DNA of 35,292 bases from Rodentolepis nana (lineage: Eukaryota; Platyhelminthes; Cestoda; Cyclophyllidea; Hymenolepididae). Positions 10,406 to 24,000 of this stretch are shown here, piece after piece. How positions within the stretch are numbered: the first letter of the stretch is position 1; each line of letters begins with the position of its first letter. The notes under the pieces are model-generated. The model made no database searches and was not told the origin of the DNA. It was given only the letters and a program-made list of their open reading frames with translations. Location of the stretch: the NCBI GenBank assembly GCA_900617975.1, contig UZAE01012565.1, positions 1,700-36,991 of the forward strand, written 5' to 3'. A program made the translations under genes and the position numbers.

Positions 10406-13400
10406 CTAGGAAAAGTAAAGAAACCACATTAGGAAGGCTGTTTTAGTTTACAGTGCATTAGAAAAACCAGATGATGTTCTAACTACAGTGTTGTTATGCA
10501 GTGATCAAAATGTTATGTGACCAATCTGGTGTGGTCACTATATAAGTAGGCAACTTGTATAGGAAAAACGGTTTTGAAAAAAGTACTTCACTGATTTATA
10601 TTCAAGTTCAAGAGACAGGCAGTGTAAGGTTACGTCTAGAAGACGGGGTAGAGAGCACTTAATACAGGTGTTCAAATTAAAGTACAGGAATACTTTTACA
10701 AACATAAAATCTTATATCCGAAAAATTGTGTATTTGAAGGAAGTTGATTATACAACTACTAGGGATACGACTGTTTCGTGTCCATTTTTGCTGTCACATC
10801 ATAACATCCATACTAAGTGCCACTACCTTACTCACAGAATTCGATTTCATGATGTCAGATAAATTAATCAAGCACGAAAATGTCACATCAAGCCGGTGTG
10901 ATACATATTGGTTATCAAAATTTCATTTAAATAATTAAAATTAATTAATTAAATTAAAACTACCACATAAAAAGGTAAGCTCACCGTAAGGTAGATGAAG
11001 TAAGATAGTAAGAAAAAGATACAAGCGAGTGAACATGGCATTGGTTAATTAATATGAGAGTAGCCTATTTGAACTGCACGCTTGTATAGAATGTTTAATC
11101 CAATTATCAAACCTACTAATGTAATTATTTACTGGCATCTTTGAGCTCATCTGACACAAAAAACCCGCGCTTTGCAATCTCCTTGTCAAGCACTTATTTA
11201 ACTGATTCGATTGTCATAATCCACCTCGAGTGGACGCCAATCAGTCTCGTTGGTGCAAAAAGAAACGAATCCACCGAAATGTCCTGATTAATTGGGTTCA
11301 ATTGGTTAATATGTTGCAACTATTTTGAGCACAATCACGCCCGCGAATGCAGACATCAAACCATGAAGATTGAGATTGTGAACATGTGAGAAAGCTGTTA
11401 GCTCAATGAGCTCCGAATTCCAATAGACAAACTGACTGTATCATTTCCCACCCGCTAAATTCAAAATTGGACTATTCTTGCTATTTCTGATGAAAAAATG
11501 TGTGCTTTTACCCTGACGCATTATAATAGACTATGTGGTCTGTACTAACATGCATTACCAAAACTTTGCTCTCTGGAGTGACACCACAGGTGCACCAAAT
11601 TCAATGTACAAACTTTAATAATCTTGTTGTTGCAAATCGGCCAAATACTTCTATCAGTGGGAAATTACAATCCATTTACTGAAATGCATTCATAAGACCG
11701 ACGCCTCTAAATTTGAGTTCGTCCAATACTTAAAAATGCATCGATAGCATCGCGAATGCAACCAACGCAACGCGCTACATGATTATTACTTTTAGTGGAA
11801 ACCTCCTACCACTAAATAATTAATGTTAGCACTGCGAAAAAAAACCTCTTCCCATTCCTCAAAATAAGGATGGGGATGGGGATGGGGGGGGGGGTTATAT
11901 TCCCTCTTTTTCCAATTATCAAAACAGAGCAAACCTAAACACCCAACAAAAAACAACAATCCAACCGACTGGAAAGAAATTATGGCAAATGAGGGGAAAA
12001 TAGATGAAAAGGTTTGAGGTTGAGTTAATTAGATTACCCTCGTAATAATGCCCCCCCCNCCCCCCCCCCCCCCCCCCCCCCCTCCTCGGAAACCTGTCAT
12101 CGTAATTTTATGAGGTTTGATATTCAGGATTGGTGGGGTGTGCGATAGACTTACCTCCACGTGGTGCACCCTGGGCAACGTATACTCATACGGCAAAAAT
12201 TCCATCAATGGGCAGTTGACTTCAAACTACCATGACCCCAATGTATGTCATATTCGACTACTTTCACAGTACTCATCCCACCTTTTTTCCACCTTATCTA
12301 CCTTCGTCTTTGATACACTCTTCTGTTCCATCCCCCCTCCCTCTTGAATTTTTTACACTTTGATGTTCCTTCCCCTCTGTGAAGACTGAAGTCAACTAAA
12401 GGGCTAATGATAACAATCAAAACGCCTGCCATTTGATATAAATAAATAAATATTCAGGATTGGTAGATAAAACGGAAGCAAATACAAAGGACAGATCCAA
12501 TAAATCTGTAGATATGAACCATTTATTAGGCATGAGATCATTTCACTAATCATACGATAGCTCCATATCAATCCAAGGTTTACTAGTATGATTTCTTATA
12601 GTTTTTAAAACCACAATCTACAACTTTAACCTAGTCTCTACTTAGAAGACAAAAATCTCTCATAAGACCGGAAATTCATTGGAAACTGAAATAAACCCAG
12701 AGAAAGTACAAGAACAAACAAATTGTGGGATCTAGGGAAGCGATTGAATGATTGGTAGACCTACACATCCTGGAGAAAAGGTGAATAGTACTCTATCTCG
12801 CTTGGACTCAAGTTTCAACGACAAGAAGTAAAGTTTCAGAACATGGAGATGGGAAGAAATGAACTCCGATAAAGCATGTGTGCCAATGATACGAACTTCC
12901 ACTTCTTATACTTGAAACCCTCTCACAGTAAAAGATCCATTATTTTTGGTTGTCTAAATGTTTAGTACACATTTTAGTCAAAGTTGCATTGTCCGTTTTA
13001 TGCTAAAATCGAACGACTAAATAAGGCCATAAATAAACCTACTTCCGCTTAGAATAATCAGTAGGGTTAACTAACCTAACTAAATAAATGGCATTAAGAA
13101 CTACTAATTGACTAGATTCTTTGTAGAAAACAAGATAGCGCTTGTCACCGACGCCACCTCGAAGCGTTTAATGTCTCTAACGACTATTTGACGACTAAAG
13201 TCAGTTTTAGAGGTTAGAAGTTTTACTAAGATAATTGCGCGCATACGGCAGGGACATGGACGTGTTCAATGGTGATTATGACATTCCAATGTACATGAAG
13301 ATGATTCTACAAGAAAAATACAGTCATAAGCTTAACTTTATTAAAACAGGATTCAGGCATTATGCTGTAAGCAATAGAGAAGTCAGGTTGATACGAGCTC

Positions 13401-16400
13401 TTTTCTAATTGGGTACGGTGTCCTCCTGAAACAAAAAATCATCAGAGTAGCTAACGTCAAATTTGAGTGGAAAGCAGAGTTTAGAGTAAAACAGAGTGAC
13501 GATATCTGGAGAGAAGCTTTCGAGTAAAGATGTATAAATCTGGGGTGTGCATACAACCAGGCAGGTTAGATGGGCCTTCAGAGAAGGCAGGAAGAATTGA
13601 ATATCAATAATTGCTATGCATATTCAATCTAGGCACTTTGAAATCATTTTGATTGGCATAATGATAAAGAGCAAAATATACTTAGAGGAGATTAAAGGGG
13701 TCATTTTATTATTTTACAAGGAGATATAACACCAGCTTCCATGAGGTCTAAATCTGTAAATTGAAACAGTTACTATGGCACTGCTTCATGAATCCGCCAA
13801 AAGCACTTAAACTGTGCACCTTACCAGAAAATAATTGACAATTGCATAATCAAAAGTACACTTCGTATCTAGGTAGTTTGAGAGAGCTTACATGCCGCAG
13901 CACCATCGAATCACAGAGGAATTTGGAGCGGGTCATTTGTTATTCAATTTTCAATTCTACTCCATAAAAAAAGACTGGACATAATATGACCAGATGAGCG
14001 TCACAGCTTATGCATTTATATTAAATACTCTAAATCAAAATCAAAACAAGTTATTCCCCCCCCCCCCCCCCCCCCCACCCCCCTCTTGAGCAGGAATATC
14101 CTCGATTTGACAAAAAATCTTGCCTTTACAAATGTACTCTTCTTTAAATACAAAATAACCTGCAGGCAAAAGATACTTGTAGCCGCGAGCACTTCGGAGC
14201 GATATATTCCAAGCCTTGACACAACAAGAGAAGGTTGACATTTAGAACCATCTGACAGGTTAGCCGAGAACTATAAAAGGTGGATCGCTTACAACAGAGA
14301 TAAAAATCGTGTTTTCTCTCTCGCTCTCTCTTGCCCCCCCCCCCCCCACCCGGGGAAAANCTCCCGCCCCCTCCCCCCCCCCCGCCCCAGCCGGGAGAAA
14401 GTATCCCACCCTCTCGCCTTCCTAATGTTTTATTACAGCCTAGTAATGCACAGCTTTTATGGGATTACACGCATATACATTATGGATATATCCTATTTAA
14501 TCACATATAGCATGAGGTAATTGAACCCCTGTGATACATCAAAGGCAATAAGAACCTGGGCTAGCACACATGCATACGGCCATATGCACTTGATCAATTA
14601 TGATAATGGTAGTACCTTTTATTTAATTATTGCAGTTAATGCGTTTCTTGAACGCCAAATTGATTGATTGAAAACTAGTTCCTTAAAGCGATACTTTGAT
14701 ACATGCATTTTAAAGGCGTGTTAGAACATTAATGTAATGTAAAGTTCCGAAACCAGTTGCTCAAGTGCAAGGATGCCAATGGATCTTCAAATACTCAGCC
14801 CGATGCAACAACTGCAAAGAACAATGAAGCAAAGCTGAAAGTCGGGGGATTCCAGTCAATTTAGGCAAACTCAGATTCAAATTTTTAAACAATAACCTTA
14901 TGGTATGTGCGCTCTGTCGGATTTTAATAAGATTTCCCTATCGACCAACTCCAATTCACTAATTTCATCTTATCACAATATTTAACTTTTAAAACCTGCG
15001 AAGGTGCACAAATAAAATTGGTCAAATGATGATGTCACCCAATAAATAGGAGGTTGATAATCTTAATTAACTGCGCGCCTACGTGCAACATTCTATACAC
15101 ACATTTACAATCAATGCACTTCATCCTGATCGGAAACCCATTAATTACTTAACCCTTTAAAGCCCTTAGGACCGTATGATCCTCTTTCAGAACAAGCTCC
15201 ATTGGTACTAGACTCGTAACACAGGAGGCACTATTGCCATTTAAAAATATGTTCAATGCGTCTCTATAGTGTTCGCCTGATACCACCAAAACTTATCACG
15301 TCGTTGTGACTTAGACAACAAGCTAAAGGAGAGAACGTAGAGGACAATTCATAAGAGGAAAATATTATTTTTCTATTAAACGAACCGTGAGAATGAATGG
15401 CTCACTTGTTGGACGAAATGGAGCTGAGAGTATATACTGAATACACTTTTATCCACTAGAATTCAGTAATCAATAGGTGGGAGTACAATACGCACACTAA
15501 AAGATCCAAAACGCGATAGGAACACTTTAGAAGTAAAAGTTCAATTTAAGATATTGGTTCCAGGCCACATTCTATTAATTTGACTTTTAATAAAAGTGCG
15601 GATATTATTGTAAGAAAAAAATCGATCTAATAACAAATAGAACTGACTACTACATTGCCAAGGAGCCGAGTTCAAAACAAACACGACAATGCTGTGATTC
15701 CCTAAGTTCATTAAGCAAGAATCTTCGGCACTCGCGAATAGAAACTTGCATCACATTAGGTAAACTTTTTAAAGCTCACTTCAGCAGCTAGATCGGAGCA
15801 CGAGGAGGCGTGGCTGACGAAACCCGAAGACGAATGTTTGGATGAAGTTGAAGAGGTCGATAGGGGTTTGGGAATTTGAGTCATTTGATTGTGATCAGCA
15901 AGCGGGGATCGAAGTTGCATAGAAGAAATTTGAGTGTTCTGATCTGTTGTTATTTTGGCCTTGATCGATACAGATACGTCTTGATTCTTCAAAGAATGTT
16001 CTACAAATGGGAAGAGGTATTAAATATCCTACCCTACTGAATTCTAGTAGATAAAGGGCAGGAATAAAAAAAAACAAATAAAACTCTTGCTACCCCATTT
16101 ATTAACTCATGTTTAAATACTCTGGTATTTGAAAAAAGGAGACCATAATATTGCTTAAGCAACAACTAGAGTGACGCGAGCAAGATGCAATGTAAAAAAA
16201 TTATCGACCCGCCTATTTAAAAATAATTAAAAGTAAATCTAACCTTAAAATTTGAACTTTAGAAATAAAGCATAGTACTAAACGCACCTTCGTTAGAAAC
16301 CAGATCTCCCTTATCCTGTCTAATGTTGCGTCTCTTGACACGTGATTTTGACAGTTCTCGGAGATCAGCAGCGGAAGTTGAACGTTTCGCAACCTCCACC

Positions 16401-17990
16401 TTAGTAATTCCATTACTGGCACTCTTATTCCCAGAAACTCGACTCTGATGAACAGGAAGTTTCGAGGCAGCCGCACGAGGTTTTATATTGGATGTTGACA
16501 CATGTTGAATTTTTCGAGGTGGCAGAGAAGCCATCACTGAATCATCAGTAACATTCGCATTTTTGTCAGTTTCAACAGAGGTAGATGAACTATTGTCACG
16601 ATTATTCTCTGCATTTGTACATGAGGAAATCATTTCGGGGTTGTTTGTAAGGGTCTGACAAAAAGCATCAGCAGCTAAATAATGGAGACAAAAAACATTA
16701 AAATAACTTACTACTCTAAGTTGTTAGTAGAATGTATTTTTACTAACCGGAATCGGACGTATTCACATCAGTAGATGAGTCAATTTTATTTCGAGCCTCT
16801 GATGATTTCCCTTCATCTTCCAAGTCGGTAAGAATCACTCTCGTGGTTGTGAAGGTAGCACTAGAACAGTAGCGTACAACCGGATCAGAACTCACACCCG
16901 AGCCAATGCTAGATGAAGTGGATGGCACATCTACGTCTGAGGACACTGAAGACCTTTCGGGACTGCAATCACTTGCTTTCCGATCGGCTAAACGGGCCAC
17001 GTAGACGCCAATGTCCACTTTGGGGTTATAAGAAGTCATTGAACCAGTTGCGGTGGGATTTCGCGTTGTAGCGTTTGCATTAGAAGCAGCTGCTGCAGCC
17101 TCCAAAGCTTCGATTTCTTTTTCCATGCGGACGAGCTCAGGCAACTCACAGAGTCCAAATCTACTCGCCAAACGTGCTAGATCCATTAGGGTTAGAAGCA
17201 CATTTTTTTCTTCAGTTCTGAATACTAAATTAACAAAAAGTATATGAAGTAGCAATGTACTCGATTGAACTTAAAACCACTTCTAGTTCTGGACTAGGTA
17301 ACTTTTGTTATAACATGTGAAGACACATTTTATGAATTTTCATATGATTGACTCGAAGAAAACTAATTTACCCACATTAAACGTATTTATCCATAAATTC
17401 AAAAATCACAGGCATCCAAAAGATATAAGCCTAAAAAAATTCGTAATTTCGGAGTAGGCACTTTAAATACCATAGTGGGTAAGATTGCCATCATCTGGAC
17501 ATCTGGACAGAACAGCATGGACTGTAGTGCGTTGACCTTCAATCTGCTTTTCTAAAGCTAATCTTTGATGACTCAATGACACATCTGGCTTATCTCAACC
17601 AAATTCTTTTGAGTCACTTAGTAGAACCAGTTTAATGAAGTTAGGGGCTTAGCATTACATACGTGGCAAATCAAATTTACAAGGCTGTATATTAAATGAA
17701 AAAATCTCCTACATAGACATGTCCAGTCTCATTCTCTCGCAAACTATAGCTTGAATGCGTGAAAGGTTTCTTGGTATTGTAATTAACTCGGTTATACGAA
17801 GGAAAGGAATAGTGCACCTTCAAATATTGTAAGCTCCAATGCCAATTCTTGAATGTGCCTCTTTTGAAGTTGATGCATCATTTCAGTAAACGAAATTTAA
17901 AAGCCTTCCTAATTTGATTGCTGAGCAAACTCATAGTAGTGGTAACTGAAAGGAGTTCTATTCCACTTACCAAAATTAAGCAAGCGAAAA

Positions 17991-18035
<45 letters not shown>

Positions 18036-21000
18036 GTAGAACTCCGGTCTCGAAATAAGGGCTTCTGGAATTTAATTAACGTAACACTAGCAATGAGAAC
18101 TTCACTAAATTATACACAAAATCGTCACTTGGAATATTTTGTTTCTGGAATTTTTTCGATTAAATCTAGTACAAAATGAGCAAGTGCAAAGAGGTGACCA
18201 CCATGTGATGGTGTTTAGAAAATCATGTGATTTTGATACGGAATTATGGAGGGCTATAAGAAATCTTTATTCCATTTATTAACTAAAGGCAAAATTGAGG
18301 TTTCGGTTAATGAACGCCATTAAACCCGCTTAATCGGGGTACATATGGTGCATTTGAAGCCATATCAGACGTATTGGTAATTGATAAACTATACAGACGC
18401 AGTCTGCTGTCAGCGATTAACCTTACATTCTGTATAGCATAGCTTAGTGAAACCCTATTGCTCAGGATAGAATGAATTGTTTACGTATACCTATCAATTT
18501 AGATGCCCATAATGCCAACAATGTGAGAGGCATGGCTGCAAATTAAGTAAAATTTCTAAAATTTCATCACCTAAAGTAACAACAAAATAAGTAAAAAATG
18601 GTTGCTTATTCATAGTAAGGCCAAATTTAACACCGGTGTGGGTTATGAGGTTTAACAGGTAGCAAATTGAAATTGTGGCACATTTGCGCACTCTTTTTTA
18701 AATAAAAATACTGCTTGCTTGAGAGGGGTATTACAGTTTTCTTATGCTAATCAAGAAGGTTACCATCGTCTAATCGAAAAATGTATTCTCTGAAAGCATT
18801 TTGGACCTGGTATATCCTCCTCATCAAGTCACTGACTAGAACGCGATTATACTATTAAAGAAATGCCAAAATATCATTTAAAACAAAATTAGTGCTCTGA
18901 AATGAGTCTCTTCAATGAACTTCTCATAGCATGTCTGCATTCAAATCAAACCGATCGGCATCTCCTTCGGTACGACAGGGCTACGAAAGCACAAATCGTA
19001 TTTCACAGCTAAGTTTAGTTGACATTTAACAGCTGAAAAAGGTGTATAGCAAAAAATAACAAACGAACTGATAAGCCGCAAAAGGCCTTAATTGGTCAAG
19101 ATTCATTGAAGAGCAATCCGGTCATTAGCACAAAAATCGAACAAATCGTTATAATTTGTTGAAGTTCTCATGGAAACATTTACGTTAAGCGCTGTAGAGC
19201 CACCTACCACCTACCAAGCTCTCACCTTGACCGTTAAGGTTGCAAGGCTTTAATTGCGCAATGCCCTAGCAAAGCCTAGCACAGCCGCAGTGAGGATTTC
19301 ACTCTCACAAAGGACTGTGCTCAAATGAATAATTCTCAAGGCCATTTAGGAACGCGTTTCCGACAACACTCATCTTGTCTTCCCTGCTGAGGAGCTAGAG
19401 CAACTGGGCATTCTGATTACTGATGTGAAAACTGAAGAAGCTCCGAGTTCGCTGACGAACATGGCTATCGCGCCAAGTCCTTGAACCAAGAACTTTAAAG
19501 AATATATATTGCCTTATGAATACTCAAACGATATTAAGTTCCATCCCCCTAAAAGTGCAAATTAAATAAATTGCTACATAAGCCAACTGCTTCCTCATAA
19601 TCGATTTGAGTATATGAAAAAAGCATTTCCATTTTTCAGTGAAACTAGAAATTTGAAATGTGGGATCTTCTGCCCAATTTCAATACTCCTAAATATGATT
19701 CATAAATGAGAGTAGAAAAATTAGCAGATGATATCCACTAGAAATGTAATGATCATTTAACCAGGTTAATGCTAGATCGTCTGACATATTTAGATGTGTG
19801 AGGCGTAGATAGCTCATAACATAGAAGGATCGAGATTAACATTGAATGCACAGATGTGTTCGAAATTTTACTTTTGAAATTTCACATACTCAAGTGCAAT
19901 GACTGGTGCATACGCTCTGAATATCGAGGAAGTGAAATATCGAGATCAAGTTGTGAAAACTTAAACATACAAAGTGAATTACAGCACTTGCAGGAAAGTT
20001 AACAACTCAGTACGCCAAGATGTCAAATAAAGTCAAGTGCTTGACATCATGACTTTATTGTTCTCTCATATCCAGTCATCCGTAGAGAATTAATTTAATT
20101 GCCTTGTAAACTTTATATATTCAAACGCTAATTAGCCACATTTTTTGTATTATCATAGCAAAAGTATTCAATAAAAAACTTGCCTGTAAATGTTAAAATT
20201 CTTTCAATTCTTCCATTTAGATTGTCGTTAGCACAGATTACGGAACTCTGTTGACTCTAACCTCTGCACTACTATAACTGTAATCTGCAGAATATCACGT
20301 AAGATCGCCCCCCCCCCCCCCCCCCCCCCCCCGCCCCACCCCCACATCCTTCAAAGATTGGAAGAAAATGTGCCAATGCGACAAATACCGACCCTTATTA
20401 ATTACAAAAACGCTAAGCAAGCAATAAACATTGCAGACAGGCATTTTCTGCAATGAAAGAGACGAATCATGAAAGTTGACCGTAAATGAAGTAGGCTTCC
20501 GATGTATTTGGACTTTACTTTCAACATCTTTTCCCAATCTGACAACCCCATCTCATCTTCGCCATTTGTTGAACCTCCTATTAACCGATTTCAGCCACTT
20601 CCTGCAGTTAAAACTCGTGATTCTTCCGTATTACTGAGGGGTACTGTTAGGGATCAAATTCTGTAAAAGCAATCGGCCAAATACCAGTTCCAGGCTAAGC
20701 GAAAGTTTGTATTCAGTAATTCTGATCTGAAGAGAAAATATAATCACAAGCTATATTTTAGCAGGGCTATTAAATATAACTAATTTATAGCTCAATTGAT
20801 AATCAAGATTGATAGAACATAAGATTACCCATTAAATGGATTATTAAATAAATTGACAGAGAATTGGGAAGCACATATGAATTAAATGCGATTAGCACAA
20901 ACTATAAGAATTTTTGAAGAAATAAGCAAATGGTAATTCGAATTTTAATGAAAGCCCTCTAAATACCCCATACTTTACTTATATTGAGCCATTTGTGTTG

Positions 21001-24000
21001 ATAGAACACTCGGCACCAAGCGGCGATACCAAGTGCTGCACTTTGTAGGACACAAAGAGAATTGTATGACAAAAAAATTGAGAGCTTAAATTAAGATTTT
21101 GAATTAGCTAGGAACCACTGTATATGCGTAATCAAATAATTTTGCATAAAGAATTGCAGCGATTCAACGGGACAGAAGTAGTCGGAGGGAAAACCAATTA
21201 AAACTAGCGAATTCAAGCACGATATTGTGTAATGAACAAAACTAGGAAGAAAGCCTGCATTAAGTTATGACAAGGCTAAAATAATAAAGATGTCAAGGAA
21301 GTCTTCGATGTGATCGGAGTATCAAGGCTAAAATAGCCGGTAATGTTGATTCTGGTATTTAGAGGCACCAATCTCCCCTGTAGGAGAATTTAAGCAAAAA
21401 AAAGTAAAAATTTCAATACTTTTGACTGTATGCGAGTATGAGCTAAAAAGAAGGCGGTGTCTTTTAGCTTAACAACGGAATCGTTTTTCCCCAGGTGATC
21501 TATGAACCAAATCCTTTAGCGATTTCCTTAAATTGTGTACTTAGAGTTATGGACAACGGTTTATCCAAATACCATAAAATGTCCTAGCATTGCAAATAAG
21601 GATTTTATATAACACTGAGCAGTCTCAGGCACATATGATAGAGGCTTCTCAAGAAAATCGACTATTGGAAATAGAGATCGCTTGGTATTCATAGTTGTGT
21701 ATTAATAACTTGTGTACACTTCACTGTTGATTATATCGATATGCTATTTTGAATAGCTGTCAATGTTAGAATCGGTTACTAAGGCGTAGGCACTAATAGT
21801 ACTGGTCACCAATAACGCCTAACCGCTCAAAATAAGCCTTTCCCCGTTGCTATAACACACCCAAAAAGAGGGTCTTACTCATGCTTGCGTAATCGTACTC
21901 CTGGAAATAGTATAAGACAAGCATAACTAAGCGAAAATTCCAAATAGCCAATCCGTTCTTATCTAGGCAAAGCTAGCACGACACAAACTGACTCTAAACC
22001 AGCGTAAAGTTAAGATCTGGAGCGAGTATTAGTGATTGATTCAATGAAACTGCAGCAAGGGTTAATCATAAGTTTATGGGAGTAATGATTATCAGGGGCC
22101 TGAAATATCATTCTCTCTTCCATGTACAGATGGTGGGACACGAGCGAATACAAGGATCGTATCTGCAAACTACCAGCTCCGATTTAGTGGTTGAAACGAC
22201 AAAGGCTTTTAAGATCTCTTCCGATGTACCGATATAATACCATTCGGTAATTGCTAACTGAAAAGTAAGCAAGCTTTTAAGATCCAATGAGAGAAAATAA
22301 TATTTTCCCAATTAAATTCAATAAGTTCCTCATGAAGGAAAACTAAAGTGAGTAAGCCATAGTGGTAACTGATATGTTAGAGCCAACAGTGCCTAGATAA
22401 ATGCTGATTCTTCTTTCTTTGAGTAGGATCAGATGTACGTCTATTGGAACAATTGTAAGTCAGACAATAAGTTAAGCCGTTACCTAGTCAAGAGACACTT
22501 CATGTCTGAGGTCTTCCGAATCATTTCTACTTTACTCCCCCAACACGTTGTACTTGGCATTCAGGTTCAATTTCTGGTTAATAAAATAGAAATGCGAACT
22601 AATTGCCAAAACTTAATTATTTGAAACCTGCTCTCAATCTGATGGATTTTTATTCGAAATTTCTTGACCTTTGTAACTCCTTCTATGAGCCAATCCGCTC
22701 ACTGGGCGTGCGTCAACTGGGACAGATCTTATGAAACCTGATTTCGCCGACGAGAGTAATTTAAAAGAATTAATCAAAATCCCACTCCGTATTGGAGACA
22801 CGTCTTCATGATTAGTTAGCAAATAACTAATTTTATCTAAAAAAATTGAATACATTTATCCTTATTATGTGGAGTTTCGTCAGAGAGAGAGAGATTAAAT
22901 CAAGTCTTAAAAAGCCATTTTTAAATAATTTTTTCCCAAATATTTAAACTCGTTGTAGAATAAGGACCGGCCAGGAGAATGATTCCATCTACTGCACTTG
23001 AACTTAGCGCAATAAAAGGTCATCCAATCATTGGCACGACTTGTGACCGAAAGCTGTCATAAAAATTAGCGCACGCACACAAGCATAAAGTTCAAATTTT
23101 ACTCGCCACATTCATCGACCCGCAACCCTAATGGCCAGTAAAACGGCTAGCCATGGTCAATCTTGATACATGTAGAAGTGCACTGAATTGATGTGTCTCC
23201 ACGGGCATTCGAATTCAACTCCTCATATAATATGCAAGCAACAAACGTCTGATAAGCGCATCTATATCGCAGGGCTCAACGAATCATTCAGACACCTGTA
23301 TTTGGTCACAAAGTAGCACTCATTATATTGGTCACTTTTCTTCTTCACAGAGCGTATAGCATGTCAAAGATTCATGAGCACAATACGTAGCAGTGGAAAG
23401 CATAACTCGCCATAACAGCAGGACTCAATAAAGCATAACTTAGCTTAATCTGTGGATACCCATTTCGGCAAAGCTAAATATTTCCGCTTTCTTATTACGG
23501 ATTACCTCCATTACTAGCCGTCAAGGATCGTACTCCTTTCATTACTGACTTATTGAATAACACTGGTGTTTAAAGATTATGATTGTCTTCAAATTTTAAG
23601 CGATTACCAATCCAAACAATTGAAAAAGTATTTTACGATGCGATCTGGACTAGGTGCCTTCCGACTGACTTAGAGACAGAGGGCATAACAAATCGGAGGT
23701 CCAATGAAATCGTCACAATAGTAATAGCTACTATCAATCACATTATTACAAATCCATGCAATCCAATTATTTCCATGCCTTTTCTTACTTGTACAGGGCT
23801 CGTCCCTTATATTTAGGATGCAATGACGGCCCGGACATCAGCCAAGCAGGCCTAACATTTAAACCCATCAGCAACCGAAAATAGATATTTAATAAACTGT
23901 CCTTACAACCTTGTCAAATTTACTCCCGTGCATATGACCCCTAAACCGATTTATCAGACTGACTAAGTTACTATAATGAAGGCAACCAAATGATAGTGAC

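Larger units (their letters stand above)
10406..15779 (-). other. intron 6 of the GAS2-like gene (5374 bp)
   Basis: Donor gtgagc, acceptor ttcctag, phase 0. Contains SINE-like copy 2, repeat B copy 2, three C-rich tracts and the only two N positions of the window. Otherwise AT-rich without recognisable features. Confidence 0.9.

Noticed and set aside
10189..10446. 85-codon plus-strand open frame
   Set aside because: It lies antisense to the GAR exon, whose protein homology is unambiguous.
12140..12170. U1 snRNA-like ACTTACCT in the SINE head
   Set aside because: Only eight bases match the U1 5' end; the following sequence does not resemble U1, and no Sm site was found.
14016..14241. Minus-strand frames with Gly runs
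   Set aside because: The glycine is the translation of the poly-C tract; there is no other coding evidence.
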